This document shows positions 17,551 to 28,508 of a DNA stretch of 64,000 nt, in pieces. This DNA comes from Entomomonas moraniae (GTDB lineage: Bacteria > Pseudomonadota > Gammaproteobacteria > Pseudomonadales > Pseudomonadaceae): assembly GCF_003991975.1 (NCBI RefSeq), contig NZ_CP029822.1, positions 434,001-498,000 on the forward strand, written 5' to 3'. Numbering within the stretch: the stretch's first letter is position 1; each line of letters opens with the position of its first letter. A model generated the notes under the pieces. The model did not search any database, had not been told where the DNA came from, and saw only the letters and a list, made by a program, of their open reading frames with translations. Made by a program: the position numbers and the translations under genes.

Positions 17551-19941
17551 TTAAAACAATTCCATCGGAGCTACATCATCGCTTGATGTAGGCAGATTAG
17601 TATTATTATCGCCCTGAATATTGTCTTCTTTTTTGAAAAGTTCATTGAACGTTCTTCTTGAGCTGTCCGAGGCTAGTCTCCCAGTGTCTGCATCTATTTT
17701 GAGTTGTATAATTCCAGCAGGTTGGGTTTGTGTATGCATTGGTTTGTCTTTCAATGCAATACCCATATAGTCTATCCAAATAGGAAGCGCTAAAGTCCCA
17801 CCATATTCACGGCGTCCTAAAGTTTTTGGTTGGTCAAAGCCTACCCATACAACGGTGGTATAATCAGCATTATAGCCTGCGAACCAAGTGTCTTTTGTAT
17901 CATTGGTTGTTCCCGTTTTCCCCGCAAGATCAGTTCGCTTTAGTACTAAGGCGCGAGTTGCTGTCCCTCGACGAACCACATCCTGAAGAATGCTATTCAT
18001 AATAAATGCAGTGCGTTTATCAATCACTGATTCAGCAACAGCTGGAATTTTTACATCTATTGCTTCAATAGGAATTAATTTTCCTTCTTGTGATTTTTCT
18101 TTGTCTGTCAGTGTTTCTGTTGGAATAGTAGGAGGAGTCGCCGCAAATATAGTAGTATTATTCCGATCAATGATTTGATCAATAATATAAGGATAAGTCT
18201 TATATCCGCCATTAGCAAAAATAGTCCATGCTTTGGCAATTTGTAATGGGGTAACATCTGCTGACCCTAAAGCTAAAGAAAGTGATGGAGGAAGGCTAGT
18301 TTTGTCAAATCCAAACTTTGTAATATAATCAAGGGCAGTATCAATGCCTATGCTTTGCAATAGTCGTATGGTGACAAGATTTCTTGATCTATATAAACCC
18401 TCTCTCAAAGTGATCGGTCCTAAAAATTTATTACCATCATTTTTAGGTTTCCATTTTTTATTATCAGAACCATCATCAACGACAATTGGCGCATCATTAA
18501 TCATGCTTGCTGCTGTAAAACCTGTATCTAGTGCTGCGCTATAAATAAAAGGTTTAAAGCTAGAACCAGGTTGGCGTTTAGCTTGTATAACACGATTATA
18601 GTTACTTTGCTCAAATGAGAAGCCACCGACTAAGGCTTCAATAGCGCCTGTTTGTGAGTTAAGGGAAACTAAGGCTGATTCAACTTGAGGTATTTGACTA
18701 AACTGTGGTGTATTTTGTGAGTCACGCTGAATACGAATTAAATCTCCAATAGCAACGACATCTTTCGGTGTTTTGGGTATTGCACCTATGCTGTTGACAG
18801 AAAGATAAGGGCGAGCCCACTTCATGCTTTCCCAATTTACTGTTTCGTATTTCCCTTGATTATTTAATATTGTAATTGATTGATCTTCAATAGATGAAAC
18901 GATGGCCGGCTCTAAGTTGGCGAGAGTCCTTTGCTCTTTGAGCGTTTTTAGCCATTGATCTTTAGGTAAAGCTTTTTGCTCTGCTCCGCGATAGCCGTGG
19001 CGTTTATCATAGCCTAATAGTCCTTTACGTAATGCTGAGTTAGCTGCTGTTTGAAGTCTTGATGGAACAGTAGTGACCACTTGATAACCATCAGTATAAG
19101 CCTTGTCCCCATATTGATTAACCATTTCAGCTCGAACCATTTCAGCGACATAGGGCGCGGCTAACTCAGGAATTGCATCATGTCGTTTAGCTGTTTCTGG
19201 CTCTGATTTTGCTATCTCATACTCTTGTTTGGTAATCATTTTGAGACTATACATTCTAGAAAGAATCCAGTTTCTTCTGATTAGGCTTCGCTCAGGGTTA
19301 ACGATTGGGTTATTTGCAGAAGGTGCTTTAGGTAAACCAGCTAGTGTCGCCATTTGTGCTAATGAAAGATCTTTTACAGACTTGCCATAATATATTTGGG
19401 CCGCAGCTTCGATACCATAAGCACGATAGCCTAAAAAAATTTTATTAAGGTAAAGCTCTAAAATTTCATCTTTTGTTAGTTCTTGTTCTATTTTTAGGGA
19501 AAGTAATATTTCAGTTGCTTTTCGAGTATACGTTTGTTCACTTGACAAAAAGTAATTTCGTGCTACTTGCATAGTAATAGTACTACCACCAGATTGTTTA
19601 TGTCCCGTTGTAACAAGCTCGAAGGCAGCTCGGAGTAGACTTTTGAGATCTATCCCGTAGTGATTCCTAAAATTATCATCTTCAGCGGCTAAGAGCGCAT
19701 TAATGAAGTTTTGGGGGATTTCTTTGTAAGCTATGGGGGAACGGCGCATTTCTCCAAATTCAGCAATTAATTTATGGTCTTGGCTATAAACCCGCAAAGG
19801 AATTTGTAATTGAACATCCCTGATGGCATTGATTGATGGGAGATTGTGGTTTAAGTAGAGTACCGCACCACTAATGGCGAGAGGAACTACACAGATAAAT
19901 GAAATAACAAACCACCAAATAATTTTATATAAACGTATCAA
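17551..19941 (-). CDS. ponA: Penicillin-binding protein 1A (bifunctional)
   Basis: Class A PBP that polymerises and cross-links peptidoglycan at the inner membrane. An N-terminal membrane anchor is followed by a glycosyltransferase domain (EDDNFRNHYGID, GGSTITMQVARNYFL), an OB-like insert and a transpeptidase with S-x-x-K in PGSSFKPF, SRN in YRSRNLV and K-T-G-T in LAGKTGTTND. I choose the TTG at 19941 (796 residues): it gives an N-terminus the same length as Pseudomonas PBP1A and has AGGAA upstream. The in-frame ATG at 20013 adds 24 residues, has no SD and sits directly behind a TATAAT that is more likely a promoter. Divergent from the pilM operon, as in Pseudomonas. Confidence 0.95.
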   Translation of the reverse strand: MIRLYKIIWWFVISFICVVPLAISGAVLYLNHNLPSINAIRDVQLQIPLRVYSQDHKLIAEFGEMRRSPIAYKEIPQNFINALLAAEDDNFRNHYGIDLKSLLRAAFELVTTGHKQSGGSTITMQVARNYFLSSEQTYTRKATEILLSLKIEQELTKDEILELYLNKIFLGYRAYGIEAAAQIYYGKSVKDLSLAQMATLAGLPKAPSANNPIVNPERSLIRRNWILSRMYSLKMITKQEYEIAKSEPETAKRHDAIPELAAPYVAEMVRAEMVNQYGDKAYTDGYQVVTTVPSRLQTAANSALRKGLLGYDKRHGYRGAEQKALPKDQWLKTLKEQRTLANLEPAIVSSIEDQSITILNNQGKYETVNWESMKWARPYLSVNSIGAIPKTPKDVVAIGDLIRIQRDSQNTPQFSQIPQVESALVSLNSQTGAIEALVGGFSFEQSNYNRVIQAKRQPGSSFKPFIYSAALDTGFTAASMINDAPIVVDDGSDNKKWKPKNDGNKFLGPITLREGLYRSRNLVTIRLLQSIGIDTALDYITKFGFDKTSLPPSLSLALGSADVTPLQIAKAWTIFANGGYKTYPYIIDQIIDRNNTTIFAATPPTIPTETLTDKEKSQEGKLIPIEAIDVKIPAVAESVIDKRTAFIMNSILQDVVRRGTATRALVLKRTDLAGKTGTTNDTKDTWFAGYNADYTTVVWVGFDQPKTLGRREYGGTLALPIWIDYMGIALKDKPMHTQTQPAGIIQLKIDADTGRLASDSSRRTFNELFKKEDNIQGDNNTNLPTSSDDVAPMELF

Positions 19942-20077
19942 AGTTAATAAATTCCTAGCAAATATGAGTAATATTTTGTTAAAATTATTGAGCTGAAACA
20001 AAACTTGCGTCATATTATAGCTTTTTTGAATAAAGAACTCTATGAATACAGTAGTAAATTTTGTTATTTATCTATAG

Positions 20078-20083
20078 TATAAT
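20078..20083 (+). promoter_or_regulatory. Probable -10 element of the pilM operon
   Basis: A perfect TATAAT lies 49 bases before the pilM start in the ponA/pilM divergent region. No good -35 is found at 16-18 bp spacing, so an activator or extended contacts may be needed. Confidence 0.4.
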
Positions 20084-20132
20084 ATGCAATTGAAATTTTC
20101 CGTAAGTTGCGGATGTGTATAGGGAAAACATC

Positions 20133-21191
20133 GTGCTATTTAAAAAGAAAGTAAAAAAAATGTTGGGGATTGATATCGGTTCTAGCTCGGTGAGAGTTGT
20201 AGACCTCGATCAGTCTGGGAATTCTTATGTACTTAATGGCTATGCAATAGAAGATCTACCTTTAGGTGTGGTTTCAGATCGAACTATTCACGATGTTGAG
20301 GCCGTAGGGAAAACGCTTGAAAAAGCAATTAAGTCTGCACGTGTTAAAGCGACACAGGCTGCTGTGGCTGTGGGTGGATCATCTGTTATTACTCGTGTTG
20401 TAGATGTCATTAAAGGTGTAAGTGATGCTGATGTGGAGGTTCAGTTACAATTAGAAGCTGACCAATATATTCCTTATCCATTGGACGAAGTATCCATTGA
20501 CTTTGCACGTTTAAGCACTATTTCACCTAATGATGATACCAAGGAAGAGGTATTGTTAGCCGCGTGTCGTAAAGAAAGTATAGAAGTAAGAGAGTCAGTT
20601 TTAGCCTTCGTTGGCTTGACTGCAGGTGTTGTTGATCTTGAGTCTTACGCGATGGAGCGTGCAGCCTCTCTTTTACCTATTGTTAAAAAAGCAAGTACAA
20701 CAATTCCTGTTGCTGTGGTTGATATTGGATCAACAATGCTGAGTTTTAATATTATCTTTAATGATCATATTATTTATAATCGTGAGCAAATGTTTGGTGG
20801 TAGGCAACTAACAGAAGAAATTCAGCGCCATTATGGATTAACCTTTTTAGATGCTGAAAGAGCGAAGAAAAAAGGTGAGTTGCCTGATGATTATGAAGAG
20901 TCTGTATTAAAAGGATTTATGGATCAAGTATCAGATCAAATAGCACGCTCCTTACAATTCTTCTTTGCGACAGGGCAATACACCAGTGTTGATGGTATTG
21001 TTCTAGTGGGTGGTGGTGCTAGAGTTAAGCAGTTGACTAGCTACATTCAAAATAAATTAAATATACCCACACAAACCGCTAATCCTTTTGCAGACATGAA
21101 AACATCTTCACGGATTAATGCATCTGCTTTGGCTCAGGATGCCCCCGCATTAATGATTGCTTGTGGACTAGCAATGAGGAGTTTTGACTAA
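20133..21191 (+). CDS. pilM: Type IV pilus inner-membrane platform protein PilM
   Basis: Actin-like cytoplasmic ATP-binding protein that docks on the N-terminal peptide of PilN and links the alignment complex to the assembly motors. 352 residues from GTG 20133, selected because AGGG lies 8 bases upstream and the resulting start (VLFKKK, then MLGIDIGSSSVRV) matches the family; a GTG at 20115 is in frame but poorly placed. Nucleotide-binding motifs visible: GIDIGSSS near the N-terminus, VAVVDIGSTMLSF in the middle and VLVGGGARV near the C-terminus. First gene of pilMNOPQ, overlapping pilN by 1 base. Confidence 0.95.
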   Translation: MLFKKKVKKMLGIDIGSSSVRVVDLDQSGNSYVLNGYAIEDLPLGVVSDRTIHDVEAVGKTLEKAIKSARVKATQAAVAVGGSSVITRVVDVIKGVSDADVEVQLQLEADQYIPYPLDEVSIDFARLSTISPNDDTKEEVLLAACRKESIEVRESVLAFVGLTAGVVDLESYAMERAASLLPIVKKASTTIPVAVVDIGSTMLSFNIIFNDHIIYNREQMFGGRQLTEEIQRHYGLTFLDAERAKKKGELPDDYEESVLKGFMDQVSDQIARSLQFFFATGQYTSVDGIVLVGGGARVKQLTSYIQNKLNIPTQTANPFADMKTSSRINASALAQDAPALMIACGLAMRSFD

Positions 21192-21760
21192 TGGTACGTA
21201 TTAACTTATTACCATGGCGTGAACAACAAAGAGAAGAACGTAAACGCCAATTTTTTATTGCGTTAGCTATTACAGGTATTGTGGGTGTTTTTTTGGTTTT
21301 TATTGCTAATAAATATTATGAGTTAGAGGTCGATAACCAAAATATAAGGAACCAATATTTGCAAGGGCAAATTAAAATAATGGAAAATAACTTAAAGGAT
21401 ATTGAAGACCTTAAGAAAAAGAAATCTGAGTTGTTATCTCGAATGAAGGTTATTCAAGGGTTACAGTCGAATCGACAAATATTAGCGAGATTGTTAGATC
21501 AATTTGTTAGGACTTTACCCGAAGGGATATTTTATACCTCTTTAACAAAAACGAATAAGAAAATTGTTATTGATGGGATGACTGTTTCTAATAATCGTGT
21601 TTCGCAGTTAATGAGAAATTTTGAAGGTTCGCCTTGGTTAGCTAATCCAAATTTAACAGTTATTTCAAGGCTTAATCAAAAAGATCCTAATGATAAAGCT
21701 GCAAAGTTTACTTTGCTTATTGATGAAACTGAACCTAAGGATGGAGAGGCTATACAATGA
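21191..21760 (+). CDS. pilN: Type IV pilus assembly protein PilN
   Basis: 189 residues. The cytoplasmic start INLLPWRE is the conserved PilM-binding motif. A single transmembrane segment (about residues 22-40) is followed by a coiled coil and a ferredoxin-like periplasmic domain that pairs with PilO. Start overlaps the pilM stop and its end overlaps pilO by 4 bases (ATGA), the usual tight coupling of this operon. Confidence 0.94.
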   Translation: MVRINLLPWREQQREERKRQFFIALAITGIVGVFLVFIANKYYELEVDNQNIRNQYLQGQIKIMENNLKDIEDLKKKKSELLSRMKVIQGLQSNRQILARLLDQFVRTLPEGIFYTSLTKTNKKIVIDGMTVSNNRVSQLMRNFEGSPWLANPNLTVISRLNQKDPNDKAAKFTLLIDETEPKDGEAIQ

Positions 21761-22359
21761 AATTTGACTTGAAAAGTTTGGATTTAAATAATTTAGATCC
21801 AAAGGCTCCAGGTACATGGCCTACACCGGTAATGGTTTTGGCTTGCCTTGTGGTATTGATTTTTATTCCCTTTTTAGGCTATCAGTTCTATTTAAGTGAT
21901 ATTCGTTCCTCTCTAGATACAGCTAAAAATCAAGAACCAAAGCTTAAAACTGAATTTGAGACAAAAGCTGCGCAATCTGCAAGCTTAAATGCTTATAAAG
22001 CACAAATGATTGAAATTGAAGAAAGTTTTAGCGGACTACTTAAGCAGCTTCCAGCGGATACGGAAGTGCCTGGTCTTATTGAAGACATGACTAAAGCAGG
22101 GTTGACGAGCGGATTAGAGTTTTCAGAAATTAAATTATTACCTGAAGTCAATCAACCTTTTTACATAGAGCTACCTGTACAAATTTCTGTAACAGGTAAT
22201 TATCATTCATTTGCAAATTTTGCAACTAAAGTTTCTGCTTTGTCACGTATCGTTACATTGAATGATTTCTCAATTAAACCCGTTGTTGTGGGCGACTCTT
22301 CGAATTTAGTTATCACTGTGCAGGCAAAAACATATCGTTATCGAGGAGAAGGAAAATGA
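21757..22359 (+). CDS. pilO: Type IV pilus assembly protein PilO
   Basis: 200 residues: short cytoplasmic N-terminus, one membrane span (about 24-47, MVLACLVVLIFIPFLGYQF), coiled coil, then a periplasmic ferredoxin-like domain. Forms heterodimers with PilN and contacts PilP. Overlaps pilN and pilP by 4 bases each. Confidence 0.94.
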   Translation: MKFDLKSLDLNNLDPKAPGTWPTPVMVLACLVVLIFIPFLGYQFYLSDIRSSLDTAKNQEPKLKTEFETKAAQSASLNAYKAQMIEIEESFSGLLKQLPADTEVPGLIEDMTKAGLTSGLEFSEIKLLPEVNQPFYIELPVQISVTGNYHSFANFATKVSALSRIVTLNDFSIKPVVVGDSSNLVITVQAKTYRYRGEGK

Positions 22360-22886
22360 TAATGATAAAGTTTAAGTATCTTTTATGTTTTGGACTTTTA
22401 TCAAGTTTGTTGGTTGGGTGTGGTAATCAAGGTACTTCAGATCTTGAAGCATACGTTGAAACAGTAAAAGCAAGAGCTGCTCCGAGAATAGAACCCTTAC
22501 CAGAACCAAAAGTCTACTTGCCTTTCTCTTATAGTGCTACTTTTTTAAGAGATCCTTTTCAAAGTCAAGATGTTATTCCTGATAGGACTGAGGACGACTC
22601 AAGAGAAAAGTGTACATTGCCTGATTTAACTAGACCTAAAGGCTATTTAGAAGGTTTCGATATTAGTGCTTTTGCTATGGTTGGGACGATAGAGAATGAC
22701 AAAGAATACTATGCTCTAGTGAGAGTAGGGGGGAGTGTTCATCTTGTAAAGGTTGGAGATTATATCGGTATAAATCATGGAGAAATCATGTCTATTGATG
22801 ATTTTAGGTTGATGGTTTTAGAAAAAATTTCTAATGGTGAAGAAGGCTGTACTGAAAGGCCATATACTTTAGAGCTAAAGAGTTAA
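22356..22886 (+). CDS. pilP: Type IV pilus lipoprotein PilP
   Basis: 176 residues with a lipoprotein signal peptide ending in the lipobox LLVGC (cysteine near residue 22), a disordered linker, and a small beta domain (about 95-170, AMVGTIENDKEYYALVRV) that bridges PilNO to the secretin PilQ. Starts within the last codons of pilO. Two ATGs are available at the start (residues 1 and 3); the choice does not alter the signal peptide. Confidence 0.93.
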   Translation: MIMIKFKYLLCFGLLSSLLVGCGNQGTSDLEAYVETVKARAAPRIEPLPEPKVYLPFSYSATFLRDPFQSQDVIPDRTEDDSREKCTLPDLTRPKGYLEGFDISAFAMVGTIENDKEYYALVRVGGSVHLVKVGDYIGINHGEIMSIDDFRLMVLEKISNGEEGCTERPYTLELKS

Positions 22887-22903
22887 TTGTAAGGATATAA
22901 CAG

Positions 22904-25162
22904 ATGAAAAATAATACCCTAATTAAGCACATTGAAAAATCACAAAGTGCTCGTTTTAGTCGATTAGCTATGGCTTTATTAAGTATGGCTGTTACTCCAA
23001 TGCTTTTTGCTGCAAACTTAAAGGATATGGAAGTAGCTTCTTTACCGGGGGAGCAAGTCCAGCTTAAGCTAATCTTTGATGAACCCGTAAAATTGCCATC
23101 AGGTTATACGATTGATCAACCTGCTCGTATCGCTCTGGATTTGCCTGGTGTGACAAACCAAGTTAAAGAAAAAAGACGAACAGTAGATATTGGAAATGTT
23201 AAAAATCTAACCGTGGTAGAGGCAGGTAATAGAACTCGCCTTGTCGTTGGGCTAAACTCCTTAGTTCCTTATACTTCTCGCGTAGAAGGTAATAATGTTT
23301 ATATTTTATTGGGCGATAGCAACACTAATACAGCTACAAAGCCAGCTACTTTGACAGTAGCAACATCAAGCGTCAAACCAACTACTAGTACAGTAAAAAC
23401 AAATACGACATCTATTGTGCCTAGTATTAGTGGTGTAGATAAAATAGACAGTGTTGATTTTAGACGTGGTGATGGTGGTGAAGGCGATATTATAATTCAG
23501 TTATCTAATAGTAACATCAGCCCTGAGATTCAAGAGCGTAATGGTCGCATTGTACTCAGCTTTCCTAAAACTCAGTTACCTGAGGCTCTCCGCGTACGTT
23601 TGGATGTGACAGATTTTGCTACACCTGTTAAATTTGTTAACTCAACATCTGATGCAAATGGCTCAACGATTACTATTGAACCAAGAGGGAATTACGATTA
23701 CTTAGTCTATCAAGCCAATGATAAATTAACGGTAAGTGTTAAAAGTATTTCTGCGGAAGATAAACAGCGCCATTTAGAAGACCAAGGTATTTTTAAAGGT
23801 GAGCGTTTGTCTTTAAACTTCCAAAATATTGAAGTGCGTAGTGTGTTACAAATTTTAGCGGATTTTACTAAACTAAACTTAGTTGCGAGTGATACTGTTA
23901 CAGGTAATATTACGCTACGGTTACAAAATGTTCCTTGGGATCAAGCATTAGATATTATTATGCGTACCCGTGGCCTTGCTAAACGTCAAGAAGGTAATAT
24001 TCTAATTATTGCTCCAGCGGATGAGTTGGCGGAGTCTGCACGCCGTATTTACGATGCACAAGAAACGCTAAAGGCAACGCAACCACTTCGTCGTGAGCTT
24101 ATTCAAGTGAATTATGCTGATGCGACGGCTATTATTGGTTTGTTCCAAGCCACGATGTCACAAACAAATAGTATTCAAACAGGGCAGACAACATCAGGTG
24201 CCGGTACTTACTCAGCGAATATGACTATGAATGACCGTGGATCACTCACCGTTGATAAAAGAACCAATACTATTCTAGCTTATCAAACGGAAGAGCGGCT
24301 ACAAGAGCTAAGACGTATCGTTGCCCAGTTGGATAAACCCGTGCGTCAAGTTATGATCGAAACGCGTATTGTTGAAGCTAATGTATCTTTTGCTAAAAGC
24401 CTAGGAGTTCGTTGGGCCGCCGATATTGGTAAAACAGGTAACCTTCATTCTTATGGTGGTGCGGATGGACGTTATAATAGTAAAAGTGGTAGTGATGGTA
24501 ACTTTGCTAATACAGGTACTAATATTGGTTTTGACGAAGATAAAAATGCGTATACAATTCCAGCAGCAGCACCTGTTGTTGACTTAGGTGCGGCAAATGC
24601 TACTTCAGGTTTTGGTATTGGCTATATTACAAAAAACCTAATGCTGGATCTTAAACTTAATGCGATGCAGAAATCGAGCCAAGGAGAGATTATCTCCCAG
24701 CCTAAGGTGACTACATCTGATAAAGAAAAAGCCACAATTATGAAAGGGCAAGAGGTGCCTTATCAAGAAGCAACTTCAAGTGGTGCTACATCTACTTCTT
24801 TCAAAAAAGCTGTACTATCTCTTGAAGTAACACCGCAAATTACACCCGATAATCAGGTGATGATGGAAGTTAAAGTAAATAAAGACTCTGTCGACTATTC
24901 AAGGTCAGTAGCTGGTGTTCCACCTATTGATACTAACGAAGTAACAGCAAAAGTTTTAGTAGGTGATGGGGAAACAATAGTCTTAGGTGGTGTTTTTCAA
25001 AATACACAATCTAAAACGGTTGAAAAAGTACCTTATCTTGGAGATCTTCCTGTGATGGGGCGCTTATTCCGACGTGATACAGTGGATAATAATAAACAAG
25101 AGTTGTTAATTTTTATTACTCCTCGTATTATTGATAATAAGGCATTTGCTGTATCGAGATAA
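22904..25162 (+). CDS. pilQ: Type IV pilus secretin PilQ
   Basis: Outer-membrane gated channel through which the pilus exits. 752 residues: signal peptide ending near AANLKD, two AMIN domains (about 35-140 and 185-285) that bind peptidoglycan, a Thr/Ser-rich linker between them, an STN/N0 domain (about 300-370), an N1 domain, and a C-terminal secretin domain ([32 protein letters not shown]). SD AAGGAT before the ATG. The next gene, aroK, begins 4 bases after the stop. Confidence 0.96.
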   Translation: MKNNTLIKHIEKSQSARFSRLAMALLSMAVTPMLFAANLKDMEVASLPGEQVQLKLIFDEPVKLPSGYTIDQPARIALDLPGVTNQVKEKRRTVDIGNVKNLTVVEAGNRTRLVVGLNSLVPYTSRVEGNNVYILLGDSNTNTATKPATLTVATSSVKPTTSTVKTNTTSIVPSISGVDKIDSVDFRRGDGGEGDIIIQLSNSNISPEIQERNGRIVLSFPKTQLPEALRVRLDVTDFATPVKFVNSTSDANGSTITIEPRGNYDYLVYQANDKLTVSVKSISAEDKQRHLEDQGIFKGERLSLNFQNIEVRSVLQILADFTKLNLVASDTVTGNITLRLQNVPWDQALDIIMRTRGLAKRQEGNILIIAPADELAESARRIYDAQETLKATQPLRRELIQVNYADATAIIGLFQATMSQTNSIQTGQTTSGAGTYSANMTMNDRGSLTVDKRTNTILAYQTEERLQELRRIVAQLDKPVRQVMIETRIVEANVSFAKSLGVRWAADIGKTGNLHSYGGADGRYNSKSGSDGNFANTGTNIGFDEDKNAYTIPAAAPVVDLGAANATSGFGIGYITKNLMLDLKLNAMQKSSQGEIISQPKVTTSDKEKATIMKGQEVPYQEATSSGATSTSFKKAVLSLEVTPQITPDNQVMMEVKVNKDSVDYSRSVAGVPPIDTNEVTAKVLVGDGETIVLGGVFQNTQSKTVEKVPYLGDLPVMGRLFRRDTVDNNKQELLIFITPRIIDNKAFAVSR

Positions 25163-25166
25163 TATA

Positions 25167-25679
25167 TTGAAAGGTATCACCCTAGTAGGCCCAATGGGAG
25201 CAGGTAAAACCACCATTGGGCGTTTACTTTCTAAAGAATTAGATTTCCTATTTATTGATTCTGACCGAGAAATAGAATCAAGAACGGGAGCTGCTATATC
25301 TTGGATTTTTGATGTAGAGGGTGAGGTAGGGTTTAGAGATCGAGAACAAGCTATTATTGAGGATATTTGCCAAACCAATACTAATGGCTTTGTTCTTGCT
25401 ACAGGTGGCGGTGCTATTTTGAGAGAGCAGACACGCCGCATTTTGTCAGAAAAAACAACGGTGATTTATTTACATGCCTCTGTTGAGCAACAAATTGCTC
25501 GTACGGCTAAAGATAGGCATAGGCCGTTATTACAAGTTGATAATCCTGAAAAAGTTTTGCGAGAACTTATTGCAATCAGAGAACCGTTCTATCGAGAAGT
25601 AGCACATATAGAAGTGGTCACTGATGAACGACCACCGCGATTTTTAATACAATATATTTTAGAATTGCTTTCTTTATAG
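25167..25679 (+). CDS. aroK: Shikimate kinase
   Basis: Phosphorylates shikimate to shikimate 3-phosphate in aromatic amino-acid synthesis. 170 residues from TTG 25167, which puts the P-loop GPMGAGKTT where it lies in other AroK proteins; a TTG at 25131 is in frame but would overlap pilQ and add 12 residues foreign to the family. Also visible: the shikimate-binding D-R pair in SDREIE, GGGAI and the lid arginine in DRHRPLL. The position between pilQ and aroB is conserved in gammaproteobacteria. Confidence 0.95.
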   Translation: MKGITLVGPMGAGKTTIGRLLSKELDFLFIDSDREIESRTGAAISWIFDVEGEVGFRDREQAIIEDICQTNTNGFVLATGGGAILREQTRRILSEKTTVIYLHASVEQQIARTAKDRHRPLLQVDNPEKVLRELIAIREPFYREVAHIEVVTDERPPRFLIQYILELLSL

Positions 25680-25712
25680 TAAAGTATTACTTTATTTCAA
25701 TTGGAATCTACC

Positions 25713-26807
25713 ATGCATAGGCTACAAGTTGAGTTAGGTGAACGTAGTTACCCTATTTTGATGGGCGAGTCATTATTTCAAAAAAACCTTATTACACCTT
25801 ATATAAAAGGCAAACAAGTCGCTATTGTTACTAATGAAACAGTCGCTCCTCTCTATTTAGAGCAGTTACAAGCACAACTTACAGATTATCAAGTCCAGCC
25901 TATTGTGTTACCCGATGGTGAGCAATATAAAAACTGGCAAACATTACAACTTATTTTTGATGGATTGTTAAAAGCAGAATATAGCCGCAAAGTCACTATC
26001 ATTGCATTAGGAGGTGGTGTTATTGGCGATATGGCAGGTTTTGCCGCAGCTTGTTATCAGCGGGGCGTTAATTTTATACAGGTACCTACGACGTTATTAT
26101 CACAGGTTGACTCTTCGGTAGGTGGGAAAACGGGCATTAATCATATATTAGGTAAAAATATGATTGGTGCATTTTATCAACCGCAAGCCGTTGTGATTGA
26201 TGTATCGACATTAAAGACATTACCCAAAAGGGAGTTGTCAGCAGGTCTGGCAGAAGTCATTAAGTACGGATTAATTGCCGACAGTGATTTTTTTACATGG
26301 CTAGAAGAAAACATTGAAGCGTTAAAAATACTTGATACGGCGGTATTAATTAAAGCGATAGATTGGTCATGTCGCATTAAAGCCCATGTTGTTGCATTAG
26401 ACGAAACGGAAGAGGGCATTCGAGCAACTTTAAACCTAGGTCATACGTTTGGTCATGCTATAGAGTCACACCAAGGTTATGGCAATTGGCTACATGGCGA
26501 AGCGGTGGCAGTTGGTAGTGTTATGGCTATAGAAATGTCAATGCGTTTAGGGTGGATTACAGAACAAGATCGCAACCGTGCTATTCGCTTATTTATACGG
26601 GCTGGGCTTCCTGTCGCTCCACCTGAAAAGATGAGCGCAAATGACTTTTTAAAATATATGCGGGTGGATAAAAAAATAATTGATGGACAAATTCGCTTAG
26701 TGCTTTTAAGCAAGTTAGGCGAAGCAATCGTGACAAGTGATTTCTCTACCGAATTATTGAATGCTATACTATCAACCAACTATGAACAATTGCTTGACTC
26801 TTTTTGA
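25713..26807 (+). CDS. aroB: 3-dehydroquinate synthase
   Basis: Converts DAHP to 3-dehydroquinate (second step of the shikimate pathway) using NAD and a metal. 364 residues from ATG 25713 (GGA 7 bases upstream); the in-frame TTG at 25701 is less likely. Seen: [19 protein letters not shown] nucleotide loop, the substrate segment [12 protein letters not shown] and the metal ligands in [12 protein letters not shown] and HGEAVAVG. Follows aroK by 33 bases. Confidence 0.96.
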   Translation: MHRLQVELGERSYPILMGESLFQKNLITPYIKGKQVAIVTNETVAPLYLEQLQAQLTDYQVQPIVLPDGEQYKNWQTLQLIFDGLLKAEYSRKVTIIALGGGVIGDMAGFAAACYQRGVNFIQVPTTLLSQVDSSVGGKTGINHILGKNMIGAFYQPQAVVIDVSTLKTLPKRELSAGLAEVIKYGLIADSDFFTWLEENIEALKILDTAVLIKAIDWSCRIKAHVVALDETEEGIRATLNLGHTFGHAIESHQGYGNWLHGEAVAVGSVMAIEMSMRLGWITEQDRNRAIRLFIRAGLPVAPPEKMSANDFLKYMRVDKKIIDGQIRLVLLSKLGEAIVTSDFSTELLNAILSTNYEQLLDSF

Positions 26808-26819
26808 TGGATTAACTAA

Positions 26820-28508
26820 ATGAATACTTCCCAGTTGGATGAACAATTTTTAAGCTATTACCAACTTAGTCATGACCCTTTTGCGGCGAGAGTGCCAAAT
26901 TTTAAGTTTTTTTCTGCACAGCGCAAAACGATTTTAGGCCAAATGCACCATTTAGCCAGGCATAGCCAATTGATGCTGATGATTACAGGGCCAAAAGATT
27001 CAGGCAAAACACTATTAAGACAAGCGCTGATTGCAAGCTTTAATAAAGATATCGTTAAGATTGTTAATGTTTCAGCTAAAGACTGTACAAGTCCATCACA
27101 AATAATTACGATATTAGCCGATGAGTTAAAGTTAGCAGAAGCTACACCTGAAATGATAATTGGAGAGCTTAATAAATTAGCTGAAAAAGATATCAACCTC
27201 TACTTGATGATTGATGATGCTGAAGCGTTGTCAGAAGATACTTTACAACTGCTTTTAAATCTTACCAGTGAGCAGTTAAAAAGCTTCCATATATTTCTTT
27301 TTGCTAGACCCGCTTTGCTTGAAAAGTTAGAGGATTCATCACTGGGTAAAGAGGTTACATTTAATCTGCCGCTGACACCTTATACGCTTGAAGAAACTAA
27401 AGAATATTTAGCATTGCGCTTAGAGGGTGCGGGACAAAGTTTAGCACTCTTTTCTGATGAACAGTTGTTCGATATTTATACTCAATCAGGCGGGTGGCCT
27501 GGAGTTATCAACCAAGTAGCTAAAGAGCTTTTGTTGTCTAATATGGAAGATCAAGCTCAGGAACAAGAACAGCCTTTACACCCGCAACAGCAAAGCAAGT
27601 CGGAGAATATCATGAGTTTTGACGATAATAAAAAAGATGATGAACCTAGCATCGGCAGCTTATTTACAGATAAAGAAGACGATCAGCCAGATAGTTTTTT
27701 TGCGATAGATGATGAAAAGACTAAGAAAAAAGCTAAATCTAGTGGTTTTATTCCCAAGAAACACCTCGTTATTGCTGCGATTGTTGCCATTGTATTATTG
27801 GGTATTATCTTTTTTTCAGGATCATCGAAAAAAACCACTGATGATAAAGATAATAATGTACTTGCAGATCACTATGCAACACTTGCAGACAATGAGACGC
27901 AAACAACTGATCTCCCTTTAACAACAGGTACAGAAGCATTGCCAACAGGTACTACCAATGGTGCCTCTAGTTTACCGTTGACTACCAATAATGATACTGT
28001 TCCTACAACCGATATCCCTGTTGTTACGAATACGGAGCAAAACACTACGTTATCAACACCTCCGCAAAATAATAACGTAACAACGACCACTCCAGTGACT
28101 GAACCTACGGCTACTGTCACGACAGCGCCTACAGAGCAACCAGTTCAAACAAAGCCAGCAACGGTTACTAAGCCTGCTGCAGAGCCTGTTAAAACCCAAA
28201 AAACAACTCAAAGTGCAGTATTAGGTACTGCATGGTATAAAAAGCAAGCTGGCTCAAACTATACAATACAAGTGAGTGTGGCGAGTAATGAGAAGTCAGC
28301 ACAAGACTTTATTAAGCGACAAGCCGCGGGTGATTATCATTACTACAAGCGTTCTCGTTCTGGGAAGGTAGATTACGTGATTACTTATGGTAGCTATTCT
28401 GGACGTACATTGGCACAAAGCGCAGTTAAGAAATTGCCTCAGTCCGTTCAGAGTAGTAAACCTTGGGTGCGTACCTTTACAAGTATCAAAGCAGAGTTAA
28501 CGAAGTAA
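26820..28508 (+). CDS. damX: DamX-type AAA/SPOR cell-division protein
   Basis: 562 residues. A cytoplasmic AAA domain (about 20-260) with Walker A GPKDSGKT and acidic Walker B LMIDDAE, a charged linker, one membrane span (about 316-337), a long Thr/Pro/Val-rich periplasmic linker, and a C-terminal SPOR domain (about 475-560) that binds denuded glycan strands at the division septum. This order and its place after aroB match the gammaproteobacterial DamX-like protein. Its last base overlaps the queF start codon. Confidence 0.9.
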   Translation: MNTSQLDEQFLSYYQLSHDPFAARVPNFKFFSAQRKTILGQMHHLARHSQLMLMITGPKDSGKTLLRQALIASFNKDIVKIVNVSAKDCTSPSQIITILADELKLAEATPEMIIGELNKLAEKDINLYLMIDDAEALSEDTLQLLLNLTSEQLKSFHIFLFARPALLEKLEDSSLGKEVTFNLPLTPYTLEETKEYLALRLEGAGQSLALFSDEQLFDIYTQSGGWPGVINQVAKELLLSNMEDQAQEQEQPLHPQQQSKSENIMSFDDNKKDDEPSIGSLFTDKEDDQPDSFFAIDDEKTKKKAKSSGFIPKKHLVIAAIVAIVLLGIIFFSGSSKKTTDDKDNNVLADHYATLADNETQTTDLPLTTGTEALPTGTTNGASSLPLTTNNDTVPTTDIPVVTNTEQNTTLSTPPQNNNVTTTTPVTEPTATVTTAPTEQPVQTKPATVTKPAAEPVKTQKTTQSAVLGTAWYKKQAGSNYTIQVSVASNEKSAQDFIKRQAAGDYHYYKRSRSGKVDYVITYGSYSGRTLAQSAVKKLPQSVQSSKPWVRTFTSIKAELTK

